DNA of 64,000 nt from Bog-793 sp963823945 (GCA_963823945.1 CAWGNK010000008.1:1-64000); one strand, 5' to 3'. Shown: positions 41,132-50,144, counted from the stretch's first letter. Program-made: numbers and translations. Notes: generated from the letters alone by a model not told the origin.

Positions 41132-42827
41132 CGCCTGACTCCGGTTCGTCGTGTTGGGATGGCCCCGGCGCCGGTTCGGCGCCGCGCCGCTCCTCGGGCA
41201 CGGTAGCCGTCCGCGCCCGGCGTTGGCGCCCGATCTTGCGGCGGACGGTCTCGCGCCGCGCCTGGAGCTCGCGGTAGCTGATGCGCTCGGTCCCGGCCGC
41301 GACGCCGATCGCCGCCCGCACCCCGTCGAGGTCGACCCCCGCGAGGCTCGGGTCGATGCCGAGCTCGGCCGCGATCCGGTCGCCGTAGCGGGTGGCGAAG
41401 TACCCGGCGACCTCGACGACCTCGCCCAACAGGTCGACGTCGGGCGCGAAGGCGGCGACGACGCCGTCCAGGAAAAGGATGTTCTTCACGAAGAGCATCA
41501 GCTCTTTGGGCAGCTTCGCCCCGTAGGCGAGCAGGTGCCTCGTGAGCTCGCGCATCTGGCGGGTGAGCTCCCCGGCGCTCATCGCGGCGAGGTCCTGGGG
41601 CGGGCCGTCGAGGCCGAGGTCGATGATCACCTGGTCGAGGTCGGCGTCCGCCGCCAGCGCGCCCAGGTCGCGCAGCGCCGTGACCTGGCTGCGCACGTCG
41701 TTCATCGTCGCGGCCATCACGAGGCGGAGGAACGCCAGCCGGTGGGCCTCGGTTAGGCGTCCCGTGATCCCGAAGTCGAGGAGCGCCACCCGGCCGTCAG
41801 AAAGGACGAAGAGGTTCCCCCCGTGGAGGTCGCCGTGGAAGACGCCGAACAGCATCACCCCCTCGAGGAACGAGACGATCGCGGCGCGCATCACTGCCTC
41901 GGTGGCGATCCCGGCGTCTCGCATGCCACCCACGTCGTCCCAGGCGAAACCGTCGAGGCGCTCCATCACGAGGACCCGCGGCGTGACGAGCCTCGGGTGC
42001 GGGCGGGGGACGACGATCGTGCGCTGGTCGGCGGCGGCGATCGCCGCCGCGACGTCGAGCATGCTCTCTGCCTCGAGGCGGAAGTCGAGCTCCTCGACGA
42101 TCGTCTCGGCGAAGAGCTCGATGAGCGCCGGCGGGTTGGCGAGGACGGCGATCGGGATCCGCCCGACGAGGTGCGGCGCGAGGAAGCTCATCACGGCGAG
42201 GTCGTTCCGCACCCGGGCGGCGACCCGGGGACGCTGCACCTTGACGACGACCGCCTCGCCGGTGCAGAGCCGTGCCCGGTGCACCTGGGCGATCGAGGCG
42301 GCGGCGACGGGCTCGGGCGAGAACTCGGCGAAGACCTCCCCGAGGGGCCGCCCGAGGTCGGCCTCGACGCAGGCGCGCACCGTCTCGAAGGACTCGGCCG
42401 GCACCCGGTCGCGCAGCCCCTTGAACTCGCCGACGAGCTCGGGCGGGAAGATCCCCTCGCCCGAGGAGAGGATCTGGCCGAGCTTGATGTAGGTGGGACC
42501 GAGCCGCTGGAAGGCGAGGCGGAGCCGGTGCGCGAGCCCCGCCCGGGACCGGCTCTGGCGCTTGCGCCGGTCGATGAGGAACCAGCCGGCGATCGCCCAG
42601 CCGAGGATCGCCGAGACCCGCACGATCCGCCGCCACGGTGGGAACCGCCGGCGCCGGACGAGCTGGGGGACCGTCGCCCGGGTGGCCTCGCGCACGAGGT
42701 CGAGGCCAATCCGCCAGGGCAGGTCGGCGGGCTCGACGAGCCACGGTGGATGGTCCGAGAAGGCCCCGACCGAAAGGTCGGGGGGTGGGGCCGTGCTCAG
42801 CTGGTCACGGGGCCGAACACGAGACAT
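41124..42827 (-). CDS. ABC1/UbiB-family atypical kinase
   Basis: A 567-residue member of the ABC1/UbiB/ADCK family, usually linked to quinone or isoprenoid lipid metabolism. A basic N-terminus with one hydrophobic stretch (VSAILGWAIAGWFLI) is followed by the signature LAFQRLGPTYIKLGQILSSG (KxGQ motif), AASIAQVHRARL (Ala-rich loop), VVKVQRPRV (lysine), FHGDLHGGNLFV (catalytic loop) and LLDFGITGRL (DFG-type metal site). All family residues are present. ATG 42827 lies 31 bases inside the end of fabF, so the gene is tightly packed in the fab operon. menC at 52218 suggests menaquinone is the quinone here; the link is inference. Confidence 0.9.
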   Translation of the reverse strand: MSRVRPRDQLSTAPPPDLSVGAFSDHPPWLVEPADLPWRIGLDLVREATRATVPQLVRRRRFPPWRRIVRVSAILGWAIAGWFLIDRRKRQSRSRAGLAHRLRLAFQRLGPTYIKLGQILSSGEGIFPPELVGEFKGLRDRVPAESFETVRACVEADLGRPLGEVFAEFSPEPVAAASIAQVHRARLCTGEAVVVKVQRPRVAARVRNDLAVMSFLAPHLVGRIPIAVLANPPALIELFAETIVEELDFRLEAESMLDVAAAIAAADQRTIVVPRPHPRLVTPRVLVMERLDGFAWDDVGGMRDAGIATEAVMRAAIVSFLEGVMLFGVFHGDLHGGNLFVLSDGRVALLDFGITGRLTEAHRLAFLRLVMAATMNDVRSQVTALRDLGALAADADLDQVIIDLGLDGPPQDLAAMSAGELTRQMRELTRHLLAYGAKLPKELMLFVKNILFLDGVVAAFAPDVDLLGEVVEVAGYFATRYGDRIAAELGIDPSLAGVDLDGVRAAIGVAAGTERISYRELQARRETVRRKIGRQRRARTATVPEERRGAEPAPGPSQHDEPESGDG

Positions 42828-43996
42828 CCGTTGTGCCCCCCGAAGCCGAAGCTGTTCGAGAGCACGGGGCCCGGGTCGAAGGCGCGTGGCGCACCGGTCA
42901 CGATGTCGAGGTGGATCTCGGGATCCTGCTCCTCGAGGCCCGCCGTCGGGGGGATGAGGCCCCGTTCGATCGAGAGGACCGAGGCCACGGCCTCGAGGGC
43001 CCCGGCGGCGCCCAGCGAGTGTCCCGTCACGCCCTTGATCGAGGTGACCGGGGGGCCGGGGCGGCCGAAGACCTTCTCGATCGCCTCAGCCTCGGCGAGG
43101 TCGTTGAGCGGCGTCGAGGTGCCGTGCCCGTTGATGTGGGCGACGTCCCCCGGTGCGATGCGAGCGTCGGCGAGGGCGAGCTCCATGCAGGCGACGGCGC
43201 CCGCGCCGCCGGGGGCCGGGGCGGTGATGTGGTAGGCGTCGGCGGTCGAGCCCGCCCCCAGCACCTCGGCGTAGATGTGGGCCCCGCGCGCGATGGCGTG
43301 CCCGAGCTCCTCGAGGATGAGGGCGCCGCCGCCCTCGGCGATGACGAAACCGTCCCGCCGCCGGTCGAACGGGCGCGAGTGCCCCGAGGTCGACAGGGCC
43401 GTCATGTTGGCGAAGGCCGTGATGCCGATCGGGTCGAGCCCACCCGCCCGCGAGATCGCCGCCTCGGCCCCGCCCGTGATGACGGCGTCGCAGCGGCCGT
43501 CGCCGACGAGACGGAAGGCGTTGCCGATGGCGTGGGTCGCCGAGGCGCACGCCGTGACGACCGTTTCGCACGGCCCGCGCAGGCCGAAGCGGATCGAGAT
43601 CGCCGCCGCGCCGGCGTTGCCCATCATCATCGGCACGAGCCGGGGCGAGACCCGGCGCGGGCCCTTGGCGACGAGCGTGACCATCTGGTCCTGGATCGTC
43701 GCCAGTCCACCGGTCCCGGTGCCGAAGATCACGCCGGCACGGGCCGGATCGGTGCCCAGCTCGCCGGCGTCGGTGAGGGCGAGCTGGGCGGCGGCGACGG
43801 ATAGCTGGGCGAAGCGGTCCGTCTGGCGCGCCTCTTTCGGGTCGAAGTACTCCGCCGGGTCGAAGCCGTCGATCCACTGCGGACCCTCGGCCGGGGCGCC
43901 GGCGAGGCCCGCGAAGAAGGCCTCCTTGCCGATCCCGCAGGAGGCGAGGACGCCGAGGCCCGTGACGACGACCCGGCGCCGGCCCCCCCGGTCCAT
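42797..43996 (-). CDS. fabF: Beta-ketoacyl-ACP synthase II
   Basis: This enzyme condenses malonyl-ACP with the growing acyl chain in FAS-II. It is a 399-residue thiolase-fold protein with the Cys-His-His triad: Cys150 in VVTACASATHAIGNAF, His291 in NGHGTSTPLND, His326 in IKGVTGHSLGAAG, plus VLSNSFGFGGHNGCLVF at the end. ATG 43996 overlaps the acpP stop by one base (TGATG), implying coupled translation. The frame is open upstream across acpP but without similarity. Confidence 0.96.
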   Translation of the reverse strand: MDRGGRRRVVVTGLGVLASCGIGKEAFFAGLAGAPAEGPQWIDGFDPAEYFDPKEARQTDRFAQLSVAAAQLALTDAGELGTDPARAGVIFGTGTGGLATIQDQMVTLVAKGPRRVSPRLVPMMMGNAGAAAISIRFGLRGPCETVVTACASATHAIGNAFRLVGDGRCDAVITGGAEAAISRAGGLDPIGITAFANMTALSTSGHSRPFDRRRDGFVIAEGGGALILEELGHAIARGAHIYAEVLGAGSTADAYHITAPAPGGAGAVACMELALADARIAPGDVAHINGHGTSTPLNDLAEAEAIEKVFGRPGPPVTSIKGVTGHSLGAAGALEAVASVLSIERGLIPPTAGLEEQDPEIHLDIVTGAPRAFDPGPVLSNSFGFGGHNGCLVFGPVTS

Positions 43997-44235
43997 CAGA
44001 GCTTCGAGACCACGAGGTCGTAGGCCTGGCCGACCGTGTCGACCCCGTCGAGCTCGGTCTCGTCGACGGTGATGCCGAACGCCTCCTCGAGCGCCATCAC
44101 GAACTCGACCAGATCGAGGCTGTCGGCGTTCAGGTCGTCGGCGAAGCTCGCCTCGGGCACGACCTTGTCCTCGGGCACCTGGAGGACATCCACGGCGCAC
44201 TTCCTGAACTTTTCGAACGTCGCGTCATCGCTCAC
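43996..44235 (-). CDS. acpP: Acyl carrier protein
   Basis: An acidic 79-residue carrier whose Ser39 in the motif DLNADSLDLVEFVMALEEAF takes the 4'-phosphopantetheine arm. The length and net charge are normal. The ATG at 44235 has GAGGAGCGAG upstream. It sits between fabG (81-base gap) and fabF (1-base overlap), the usual place for the FAS-II carrier. No phosphopantetheinyl transferase gene is in the window. Confidence 0.96.
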   Translation of the reverse strand: MSDDATFEKFRKCAVDVLQVPEDKVVPEASFADDLNADSLDLVEFVMALEEAFGITVDETELDGVDTVGQAYDLVVSKL

Positions 44236-44316
44236 GGCTCGCTCCTCGCAACATCGTCGGGGATCTGTCGGACTGCGAATCCAATACCAGTGTCCTGGCG
44301 GGCCTCCAGACCATAC

Positions 44317-45042
44317 CTAGTGTCCCATTCCGAGCCCGCCGTCGACCGCCAGGACGGTCCCGGTGATGTAGGCGGCCCCGGCCGAGGCCAGGAAGTGCAC
44401 CGCCGCGGCCACCTCGTCGGGCTCGGCGATCCGCCCGAGCGGCACGCGCGCGGCGAGCGCCGCCGTCTGGGCGTCGCTGAGGGCGCCGAGCATGTCGGTC
44501 GCCACCAGACCCGGGGTGACGACGTTCACGGTGACGGAGCGGCTCGCGACCTCGCGGGCGAGCGAACGGGCCAGGCCGATCTGGCCGGCCTTGGCGGCCG
44601 CGTAGTTCGCCTGCCCGGCGTTGCCGAGGTAGGCGACGACCGACGAGATGAGGATGATGCGGCCCGCCCGCGCCTTGAGCATCGGGCCGAGCGCCCGCTT
44701 CACCGTCCGGAAGCTCGCCGTGAGGTCGGTCTCGATCACCCGGTTCCAGCGCTCCTCGCTCATCCGCAGCACCAACCCGTCGTCGGTGACGCCGGCCGCG
44801 CACACGAGGACCTCGACCGGGCCGAGCTCGGCCTCGACGGCGGTGAACGCCGCCTCGACCGCCACCGGGTCGTCGACGTCGCAGGCGACGGGGAAAAGCG
44901 CCGCCGTGCCGGCGACTCCCGCGGGCTCGGGCGGTGCTGTTCTGTAGGTGACGGCGACGCGGTCGCCGTCGGCCTGGAAGCGGCGCGCGCAGGCCAGCCC
45001 GATGCCCCGCGAGCCCCCGGTGACGAGCACGACCCGGCTCAC
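44317..45042 (-). CDS. fabG: 3-oxoacyl-ACP reductase
   Basis: The NADPH-dependent first reduction of FAS-II. A 241-residue short-chain dehydrogenase: VLVTGGSRGIGLACARRF (cofactor), CDVDD, CAAGVTDDG, catalytic Ser in ILISSVVAYLGNAGQ, Tyr147 and Lys151 in YAAAKAG, then TVNVVTPGLVATDM. GTG 45042 overlaps the fabH stop as GTGA. The order fabD-fabH-fabG-acpP-fabF lacks a dehydratase gene, which must be elsewhere. Confidence 0.95.
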   Translation of the reverse strand: MSRVVLVTGGSRGIGLACARRFQADGDRVAVTYRTAPPEPAGVAGTAALFPVACDVDDPVAVEAAFTAVEAELGPVEVLVCAAGVTDDGLVLRMSEERWNRVIETDLTASFRTVKRALGPMLKARAGRIILISSVVAYLGNAGQANYAAAKAGQIGLARSLAREVASRSVTVNVVTPGLVATDMLGALSDAQTAALAARVPLGRIAEPDEVAAAVHFLASAGAAYITGTVLAVDGGLGMGH

Positions 45043-45974
45043 GTGACCCCCCGCCGGCCCCAGCGAATGATGACCGAGGCCCAGGTCATGCCGGCGCCGA
45101 ACCCCGACAACAGGACGAGGTCCCCGTCTTTCACCCGGCCGGCCTCGGCGGCGTCGGCGAGGCCGTAGGGGATCGAACCCGCGGAGGTGTTGCCGATCCG
45201 GTCGAGGACGACGACGGTGCGCTCCATGGGCAGGCCGACGCGCGCGTTCACCGCCTCGATGATCCGCAGGTTCGCCTGGTGGGGGACGAAGAGCGCGATG
45301 TCCTCGGCCCGGCACCCGGCCGCGGCGAAGACCTTGCTGATCGAGTCGACCTCGGCGCGCACGGCCCGGCGGAAGATCTCGTGCCCGTCCATCTCGATGT
45401 AGCCGCCGATCTCGGCGTAAAGCAGCGGCGCGGCGGTCCCGTCGGCCCCGAGGTCGTAGGCGAGGATGAGGTCGTCGGCCGCTCCCGCCTCGACGACGAC
45501 CGCTCCGGCACCGTCGCCGAAGAGGATCGCCGTCGCGCGGTCTTCGAAGTTCGTGAAGCGCGAGAGCGTGTCCGAGCCGATGACGAGGGCGCGCTTCACC
45601 CCCGCGGCGATCATCGAGTCGGCGAGCACGAGCGAGTACGTGAAGCCGGCGCAGGCGGCGTTGACGTCGAGGGCGCCTCCCCGGCACCCCAGCGCCTGGT
45701 GCACGCTCGCCGAGGCCGCCGGGATCGTCTGGTCGGGCGTCGTCGTCGCCACGATGACGAGGTCGATGTCCTCTCCCACGAGCCCGGCGCGGGAAAGTGC
45801 TGCCCGCCCCGCCTCGATGGCGAGGGTGCGGGTCGTGCCGCCGATGTGGCGCTCCCGGATCCCGGTCCGCTCCGTGATCCACTGGTCCGTCGTGTCGAGG
45901 CGGGCCTCGAAATCGCCGTTGGTGAGGACCTTGTCGGGAAGCGCCGACCCCCACCCCGTGATCGCCGCGCCCAT
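45039..45974 (-). CDS. fabH: Beta-ketoacyl-ACP synthase III
   Basis: FabH starts fatty acid synthesis by joining an acyl-CoA primer to malonyl-ACP. The 311 residues carry the Cys-His-Asn triad: Cys108 in DVNAACAGFTYSLVLAD, His232 in FVPHQANLRIIEAV, Asn262 in RIGNTSAGSIP. Further family blocks are RTGIRERHI and FGDGAGAVV. ATG 45974 overlaps the fabD stop by one base (TGATG). An upstream in-frame extension to 46016 lacks similarity. Primer preference cannot be told from sequence. Confidence 0.96.
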   Translation of the reverse strand: MGAAITGWGSALPDKVLTNGDFEARLDTTDQWITERTGIRERHIGGTTRTLAIEAGRAALSRAGLVGEDIDLVIVATTTPDQTIPAASASVHQALGCRGGALDVNAACAGFTYSLVLADSMIAAGVKRALVIGSDTLSRFTNFEDRATAILFGDGAGAVVVEAGAADDLILAYDLGADGTAAPLLYAEIGGYIEMDGHEIFRRAVRAEVDSISKVFAAAGCRAEDIALFVPHQANLRIIEAVNARVGLPMERTVVVLDRIGNTSAGSIPYGLADAAEAGRVKDGDLVLLSGFGAGMTWASVIIRWGRRGVT

Positions 45975-47230
45975 CAGCGGGTCGCCTCGACGTCCCCGGG
46001 CAGGGCGCGCAGCCATGCCACCGGCTGTCCGTGCAGGACGCGTTCGCCGGCCAGGACGAGCACGCCCGCCAGCGTGCCGGCGAACGCCGAGCGGATCTCG
46101 GTCTCGCCCGCCCAGCCGACGAGGTCGCCGACGGCGACTGCGATGACCTGCTCGTCAGTTTCGTCGGACGACCCGGGGAGTTTGGGTGCCGCGGCGGCGA
46201 AGGCGTCCGACGGTCGGAAGGGTCCCGTTCCCGGCGAGATGATCAGCCGCTCGACCATCGAGTAGTGCTCACCGACGGGCCGCTCGACGGGGGACCGTTG
46301 CGCGGCGGCGCCGGCGAGCGCCTCGACGAGCGCCTCCAGCTCGGCGGGCGTCGCGACCGAGCAGTTGACGATCGAGCCGGTGGGGGTCGCCCGCTTGGCG
46401 AGCCCCGTGAGCACGCCGCCGGGTCCGAGCTCGACGAAGGTGCGGGACCCCGCGGCAAACAGCGCGTCGAGGCTCTGGCGCCAGCGCACCGGGGCGCAGA
46501 GCTGGGCAGAGAGCAGTCCCGGCCAGTCCCCGGCGCCGGGGTGCGCCTTGGCGTCGACGTTGGCGACGACGGCCGGCTCGGACTCGAAGAACGTCGCCGC
46601 CGCCAGCGCCTTGCGCAGTCGGTCGCGGGCCGGTGCCATGAGCGGTGTGTGGAACGCCCCCGCGACGGGGATGGCGAGGACCCGTTTGGCGCCCGCAGTC
46701 CTCGCCAGTTCGACGGCGCGCGCGATCGAGTCGCGCTCGCCGGCGATCACGACCTGGCCCGGCGCGTTGTAGTTGGCGACCCAGACCTCGCCCTCGGCGC
46801 GCAGACACGCCATTTCGACGTCTGCGTCGTCGAGGCCCAGCACCGCGACCATCGTCCCGGGGTTGTGCTCGGCGGCCTCGGCCATCGCAGCCCCGCGTTC
46901 GGCGACGAGCTCGAGGCCGTCCTCGTAGGAGAGGGCGCCGGTCGCGACGAGGGCGGTGTACTCCCCGAGGCTGTGGCCGGCACAGGCCGCGGGCTCGAGG
47001 CCGATCCGTTCCGCCGCGTCGAGGATGACGAGGCTCGTGACGAAGGTGGCAAGCTGCGCGTTGGCGGTGTTCGTCAGCGTCTTCTGGTCGGCCTCGAGCA
47101 GCAGCTGCGCGACGTCGCGCCCGACGACCTCGCTCGCGTGCTCGACGAGCTCGAACGACGGGTGGTCGACCCAGCTCGAACCCATGCCCGCGCGTTGTGA
47201 ACCCTGGCCGGGAAACGTGAACGCCAGCAA
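45974..47230 (-). CDS. fabD: Malonyl-CoA:ACP transacylase fused to a lipoyl-like domain
   Basis: FabD loads malonate on ACP. Residues 1-310 are a standard transacylase: FTFPGQGSQRAGMG, nucleophile Ser87 in CAGHSLGEYTALVATGAL, His194 in VAGAFHTPLM, and FVELGPGGVLTGLAKR. The protein is 418 residues, about 110 longer than usual. Residues about 325-410 resemble a biotinyl/lipoyl barrel (IAVAVGDLVGWAGETEIRSA, FAGTLAGVLVLAGERVLHGQ, PVAWL), but the lysine-bearing turn (MKM or DKA) is replaced by WAG, so it cannot be acylated in the usual way. TTG 47230 gives the family start and follows GAAAGGGG by 7 bases. It is the first gene of the fab operon. Confidence 0.93.
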   Translation of the reverse strand: MLAFTFPGQGSQRAGMGSSWVDHPSFELVEHASEVVGRDVAQLLLEADQKTLTNTANAQLATFVTSLVILDAAERIGLEPAACAGHSLGEYTALVATGALSYEDGLELVAERGAAMAEAAEHNPGTMVAVLGLDDADVEMACLRAEGEVWVANYNAPGQVVIAGERDSIARAVELARTAGAKRVLAIPVAGAFHTPLMAPARDRLRKALAAATFFESEPAVVANVDAKAHPGAGDWPGLLSAQLCAPVRWRQSLDALFAAGSRTFVELGPGGVLTGLAKRATPTGSIVNCSVATPAELEALVEALAGAAAQRSPVERPVGEHYSMVERLIISPGTGPFRPSDAFAAAAPKLPGSSDETDEQVIAVAVGDLVGWAGETEIRSAFAGTLAGVLVLAGERVLHGQPVAWLRALPGDVEATR

Positions 47231-47563
47231 GCAAACGCCCCTTTCGGACTCCGGACCGTGGTGCTGGGCGAGGCACGGGGGAGTTCCGCTCCCCACGCCC
47301 TGTGCTGGTTACTCGGGACAACTCTAAGGAACGATGGCCGCCGACGCTAAACGGAAGACTGTAACCGGCGCCCGAATGGACCGACCGTGCTGGTCACGCC
47401 ACTGCGGCCACCGCTCGGGCCCGGACGAAGAGCGGATGTCCCGGTCCCCGCAGGAGTCTTGTGACCACCGTGTTACTGCCTTCGACCGAGTCGTTGGCCC
47501 GATCGAGGTGCGGGTGTTCGGCTTCGGCGCGCCAGCATTGGCAGTTCCGCCGAACCGACAGGT
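47231..47563. other. Upstream region of the fab operon and 3' flank of GH16 gene
   Basis: A 333-base gap. It must contain the promoter of fabD (reading left), but no clear -10/-35 pair was found. The right half is somewhat AT-richer and marks the boundary to the accessory stretch 47564-52060. No hairpin terminator was seen after the GH16 stop. Confidence 0.4.
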
Positions 47564-48850
47564 TCAAGAGACGATGACGCTGGTCTTGACTTCCTCGCCG
47601 CCATTCACCGTTGCGGTGAGCATTCCCGTGAGGGGCCGGCTGGCGACATCGGCGAGAGCCATCCTTCCCGCGGAGGTGAGTTGGAGGCGGACGGTTGTCG
47701 TCGCGCCTCGTGCTATCTCGTAGGCGGCGCTTGCGAGGCGTTCGGAACTGCCCGAGGTCGCATCCAACCACACCGATCCAGAACACGACGCCGCCGTGCA
47801 GGTGAGACGCACCGGCACCGTGACCGGCTTCGCCGTGGGGAGGACGATCCTGGTCGAGTCGATTGCGACATGCGGCGACTTCCCCGTCTCGTACACGGCC
47901 ACGTACGCCACATGCATGCCGGCACCAGACGTGGTCGAGGGGCTGGGCGAGGTGCACCCGCAGATGCCATCGGGGTAGCCACCTCCCATGGCGACGTCGA
48001 AGATGACGAAGAAACCGTGGTCGACGGCGGCCTTCCAGGTGGACGTGCCCACCTGTGACTCGCTGACGTGGTACTGGAGCTCGCCGTCGGTATAGAAGCG
48101 CAGCTGCTCGTTCTTCGCGTTGGTCCTGTCGACGATCACCGAGTACGTGTGATACGAGTTCTGGCAGCCGGCGCATGCGAGCAGCCCGCTCCCGAGGCCG
48201 TCCCCCTCGTGGCACGGGCCTCCCGGGTTGGTGCCGCAGTGGAACGTGTGGGACACCTCGGAGAGGCCGTTGATGTCCTCCAGGATGTCGAGCTCGCCGA
48301 TGCGCGGCCAGTTGGTCGCCCCGACGGGACGGGCCGCAGCGCCCAGGGCCCAGAACGCCGGCCAGTAGCCGAGGCCCTCAGCCGGGTTTGGCTGTTCGAT
48401 CGAGGCAGTGATCTCCATCTCCCCGCCGGCCGGCGCTTCGAAATCGTCACGCCGGGTCTCGATCCGGCCCGACGTCCACGAGCCGTGGGCATAGACGGGC
48501 CTGATCACCAGGTGGCCATGGCCGTCGAGATAGACGTTGTTGGTCGATCTCGTCATGGTCTCGACCTCGCCCGTGCCCCAGTGGCTCGCCCCTCCCGGGT
48601 AGCTGGTGCCGGTGTCGTACAGCCAGTTGGCCGAGGAAGGTGCCGAGCCGACCGACCCCGAGAAGGTGTCACTCCAGACCGTGCGCCAGCCAGACGGCGG
48701 AGGCGGGATCGTGCCGGCGTCAACGGCGCCCGGGATGCCGGAGAGCCCGACAAATGCCAAGGCGGCGCCGACCGAGACCACGAGAGTCATGAGGACCCAC
48801 CGGCTGGGCCTCGACCATCCTGCCGAGGTTCGTGACGACACGAGTCGCAT
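47564..48850 (-). CDS. Secreted GH16-family glycoside hydrolase (endo-beta-1,3-glucanase-like)
   Basis: A 428-residue exported enzyme acting on beta-1,3/1,4-glucans. A twin-helix signal region (WVLMTLVVSVGAALAFVGLS) ends near residue 45. The GH16 domain (about 55-310) includes GRIETRRDDFEAPAGGEMEI, GYWPAFWALG and the catalytic ELDILE (Glu186 nucleophile, Asp188, Glu191 acid/base). The strand VIFDVAMGGGYPDG follows. A Cys-rich insertion (HCGTNPGGPCHEGD, LLACAGCQNSYH) is notable. The last 100 residues form an Ig-like beta domain with two Cys (LTCTAASCSGSVW). It is alone, reading toward the fab operon, and suggests use of fungal, algal or plant glucans. Confidence 0.92.
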   Translation of the reverse strand: MRLVSSRTSAGWSRPSRWVLMTLVVSVGAALAFVGLSGIPGAVDAGTIPPPPSGWRTVWSDTFSGSVGSAPSSANWLYDTGTSYPGGASHWGTGEVETMTRSTNNVYLDGHGHLVIRPVYAHGSWTSGRIETRRDDFEAPAGGEMEITASIEQPNPAEGLGYWPAFWALGAAARPVGATNWPRIGELDILEDINGLSEVSHTFHCGTNPGGPCHEGDGLGSGLLACAGCQNSYHTYSVIVDRTNAKNEQLRFYTDGELQYHVSESQVGTSTWKAAVDHGFFVIFDVAMGGGYPDGICGCTSPSPSTTSGAGMHVAYVAVYETGKSPHVAIDSTRIVLPTAKPVTVPVRLTCTAASCSGSVWLDATSGSSERLASAAYEIARGATTTVRLQLTSAGRMALADVASRPLTGMLTATVNGGEEVKTSVIVS

Positions 48851-49208
48851 TTGGCGCCCCTTGGACAGTTTCTTGGATATCTATCTCATGGCTTGCCGGC
48901 CGAATCGGGTTGGGCCGTCGAAACGCTACCCGTCGCCCTGAAGAAGCGCTGCCGCCGAAGGAACACGGTTCCATTCCATCGGCGACGTGGGGGCTGCTGG
49001 CCGCGCGGTGCCTCCACGTCTCAATGGGCCTACGAATTGCCACGGTGCGGATGGCCGGCGCGCACGATCTCGCCGCGACATCCTGACCGGCGTGAACAGG
49101 TCCACACGGCAGGCGGACGTTGGTGGCGTTTCCCACCCGGCATCTCTGTGCTCGTTGTCGAAGCCGTGAGCGACAAATTCCTGATTTCGCCACCACCTTG
49201 GCGCGGGG

Positions 49209-49262
49209 TTCGCGTCTGAGAACCGATGTCCACGATCTCCGACTGGCGGCTTGACCCGTGGG
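49209..49262. repeat. Direct repeat copy 1
   Basis: 54 bases that match 50034-50087 at 49 positions with no gap. Similarity continues about 40 bases to the left with small gaps. The copies flank the 193-residue gene at 49387. On the minus strand both keep a common open frame (PPVxDRGHRF), while the plus strand of copy 1 has a stop. Confidence 0.75.
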
Positions 49263-49374
49263 CCGGGATCTAACCGGCGATCGACGACACTTCCTCGCTA
49301 GCGCTCCGAGTGGATGTTCAGGAACATTGATCTACGACGCCGCTCGAGACATGCGGTTGAGTTACGCGGTCGGG

Positions 49375-49380
49375 TAGAAT
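49375..49380 (+). promoter_or_regulatory. -10 element placed for leaderless transcript of the 49387 gene
   Basis: TAGAAT is followed by 6 bases and GTG 49387. No ribosome site is present, so the mRNA would begin at or next to the start codon. Confidence 0.55.
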
Positions 49381-49386
49381 GACGAC

Positions 49387-49968
49387 GTGCCCAGCCGACT
49401 TCGACATGTCTTCGCCCAGCTAGGACCGAAGCCCGGATCACGACGTTCTCTCGCACTTCTACCCGTCGCCTCGGAACTAACAGGCGATGGGTGGGTGATG
49501 ATCGACAAGCGCACCTGGCGGACTGGCTGGGTGGGTAATCCATCGGATTGGAGCCGCCGAGCGAAGGAAGCGGGCACGATCACGGCATGGCGCTCCTTCA
49601 AGCAAACCGACACCGCCAGATGGCTTTGGGTAGAGGTGATTCCGGTGGCTTCGGCCGAGGACTCCGCGTCCGCCTTGCAGCATCTCCTGGCCATGGGCCT
49701 TCGGAACCTCGGATTCCAGGGCACGGTCACAGATGAGCACGATCAGGCCGGCGTGGCGGTGCCCGGATGCGCGGCCTCGTGGGCCCACGAGCAAAGGACA
49801 ACTGGGCCACAAGGCGAAGGGGTGGCCCGCTATGTCGCCGGCACCGTTGGAGCCTTCGTCCTCGTATCGGCGGGTTCCGGGCTTGCAGACACCTGGCCGT
49901 GGGAGGAGCTCGTCCGTGTGGTGGAAATTAGCGCTCGGCGCATCTTGGAAACCGAAGCTCAGGGATAG
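49387..49968 (+). CDS. Hypothetical protein flanked by direct repeats
   Basis: A 193-residue soluble protein, not recognised. It starts with a basic segment (MPSRLRHVFAQLGPKPGSRR), followed by alternating strands and helices (SLALLPVASELTGDGWVMID, ARWLWVEVIPVASAEDSASA, RYVAGTVGAFVLVSAGSG, LVRVVEISARRIL). No signal peptide or membrane helix. The pattern of two related halves ending in hydrophobic strands hints at a small alpha/beta domain. GTG 49387 is backed by a well-placed TAGAAT box, evidence that the gene is expressed. It lies between two copies of a 54-bp repeat in an AT-richer island. Confidence 0.62.
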   Translation: MPSRLRHVFAQLGPKPGSRRSLALLPVASELTGDGWVMIDKRTWRTGWVGNPSDWSRRAKEAGTITAWRSFKQTDTARWLWVEVIPVASAEDSASALQHLLAMGLRNLGFQGTVTDEHDQAGVAVPGCAASWAHEQRTTGPQGEGVARYVAGTVGAFVLVSAGSGLADTWPWEELVRVVEISARRILETEAQG

Positions 49969-50033
49969 CCGGGCTACGGGCCTTGCATCTCAACGACAAG
50001 TTCTCAATGTCCCCAGTACCTGGACGTGGGGCG

Positions 50034-50087
50034 TTCGCGTCAAAGAACCGATGTCCGCGATCTCGGACTGGCGGCTTGAGCCGTGGG
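50034..50087. repeat. Direct repeat copy 2
   Basis: The second copy of the 54-base repeat (five mismatches to 49209-49262), starting 66 bases after the 49387 gene. The copies are 825 bases apart, start to start. Confidence 0.75.
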
Positions 50088-50144
50088 ACATCTGGCTGGC
50101 GTCTCTGGGCAGTCACGCCATGCTGACCCGGAGATCCGAGTTGG

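Larger units (their letters stand above)
48851..49386. other. Gap with first copy of a 54-bp repeat
   Basis: About 536 bases between the divergent GH16 and orphan genes. It contains repeat copy 1 (49209-49262) and, at its right end, a leaderless-type -10 (49375-49380). No reading frame here has gene-like features on either strand. Confidence 0.5.
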
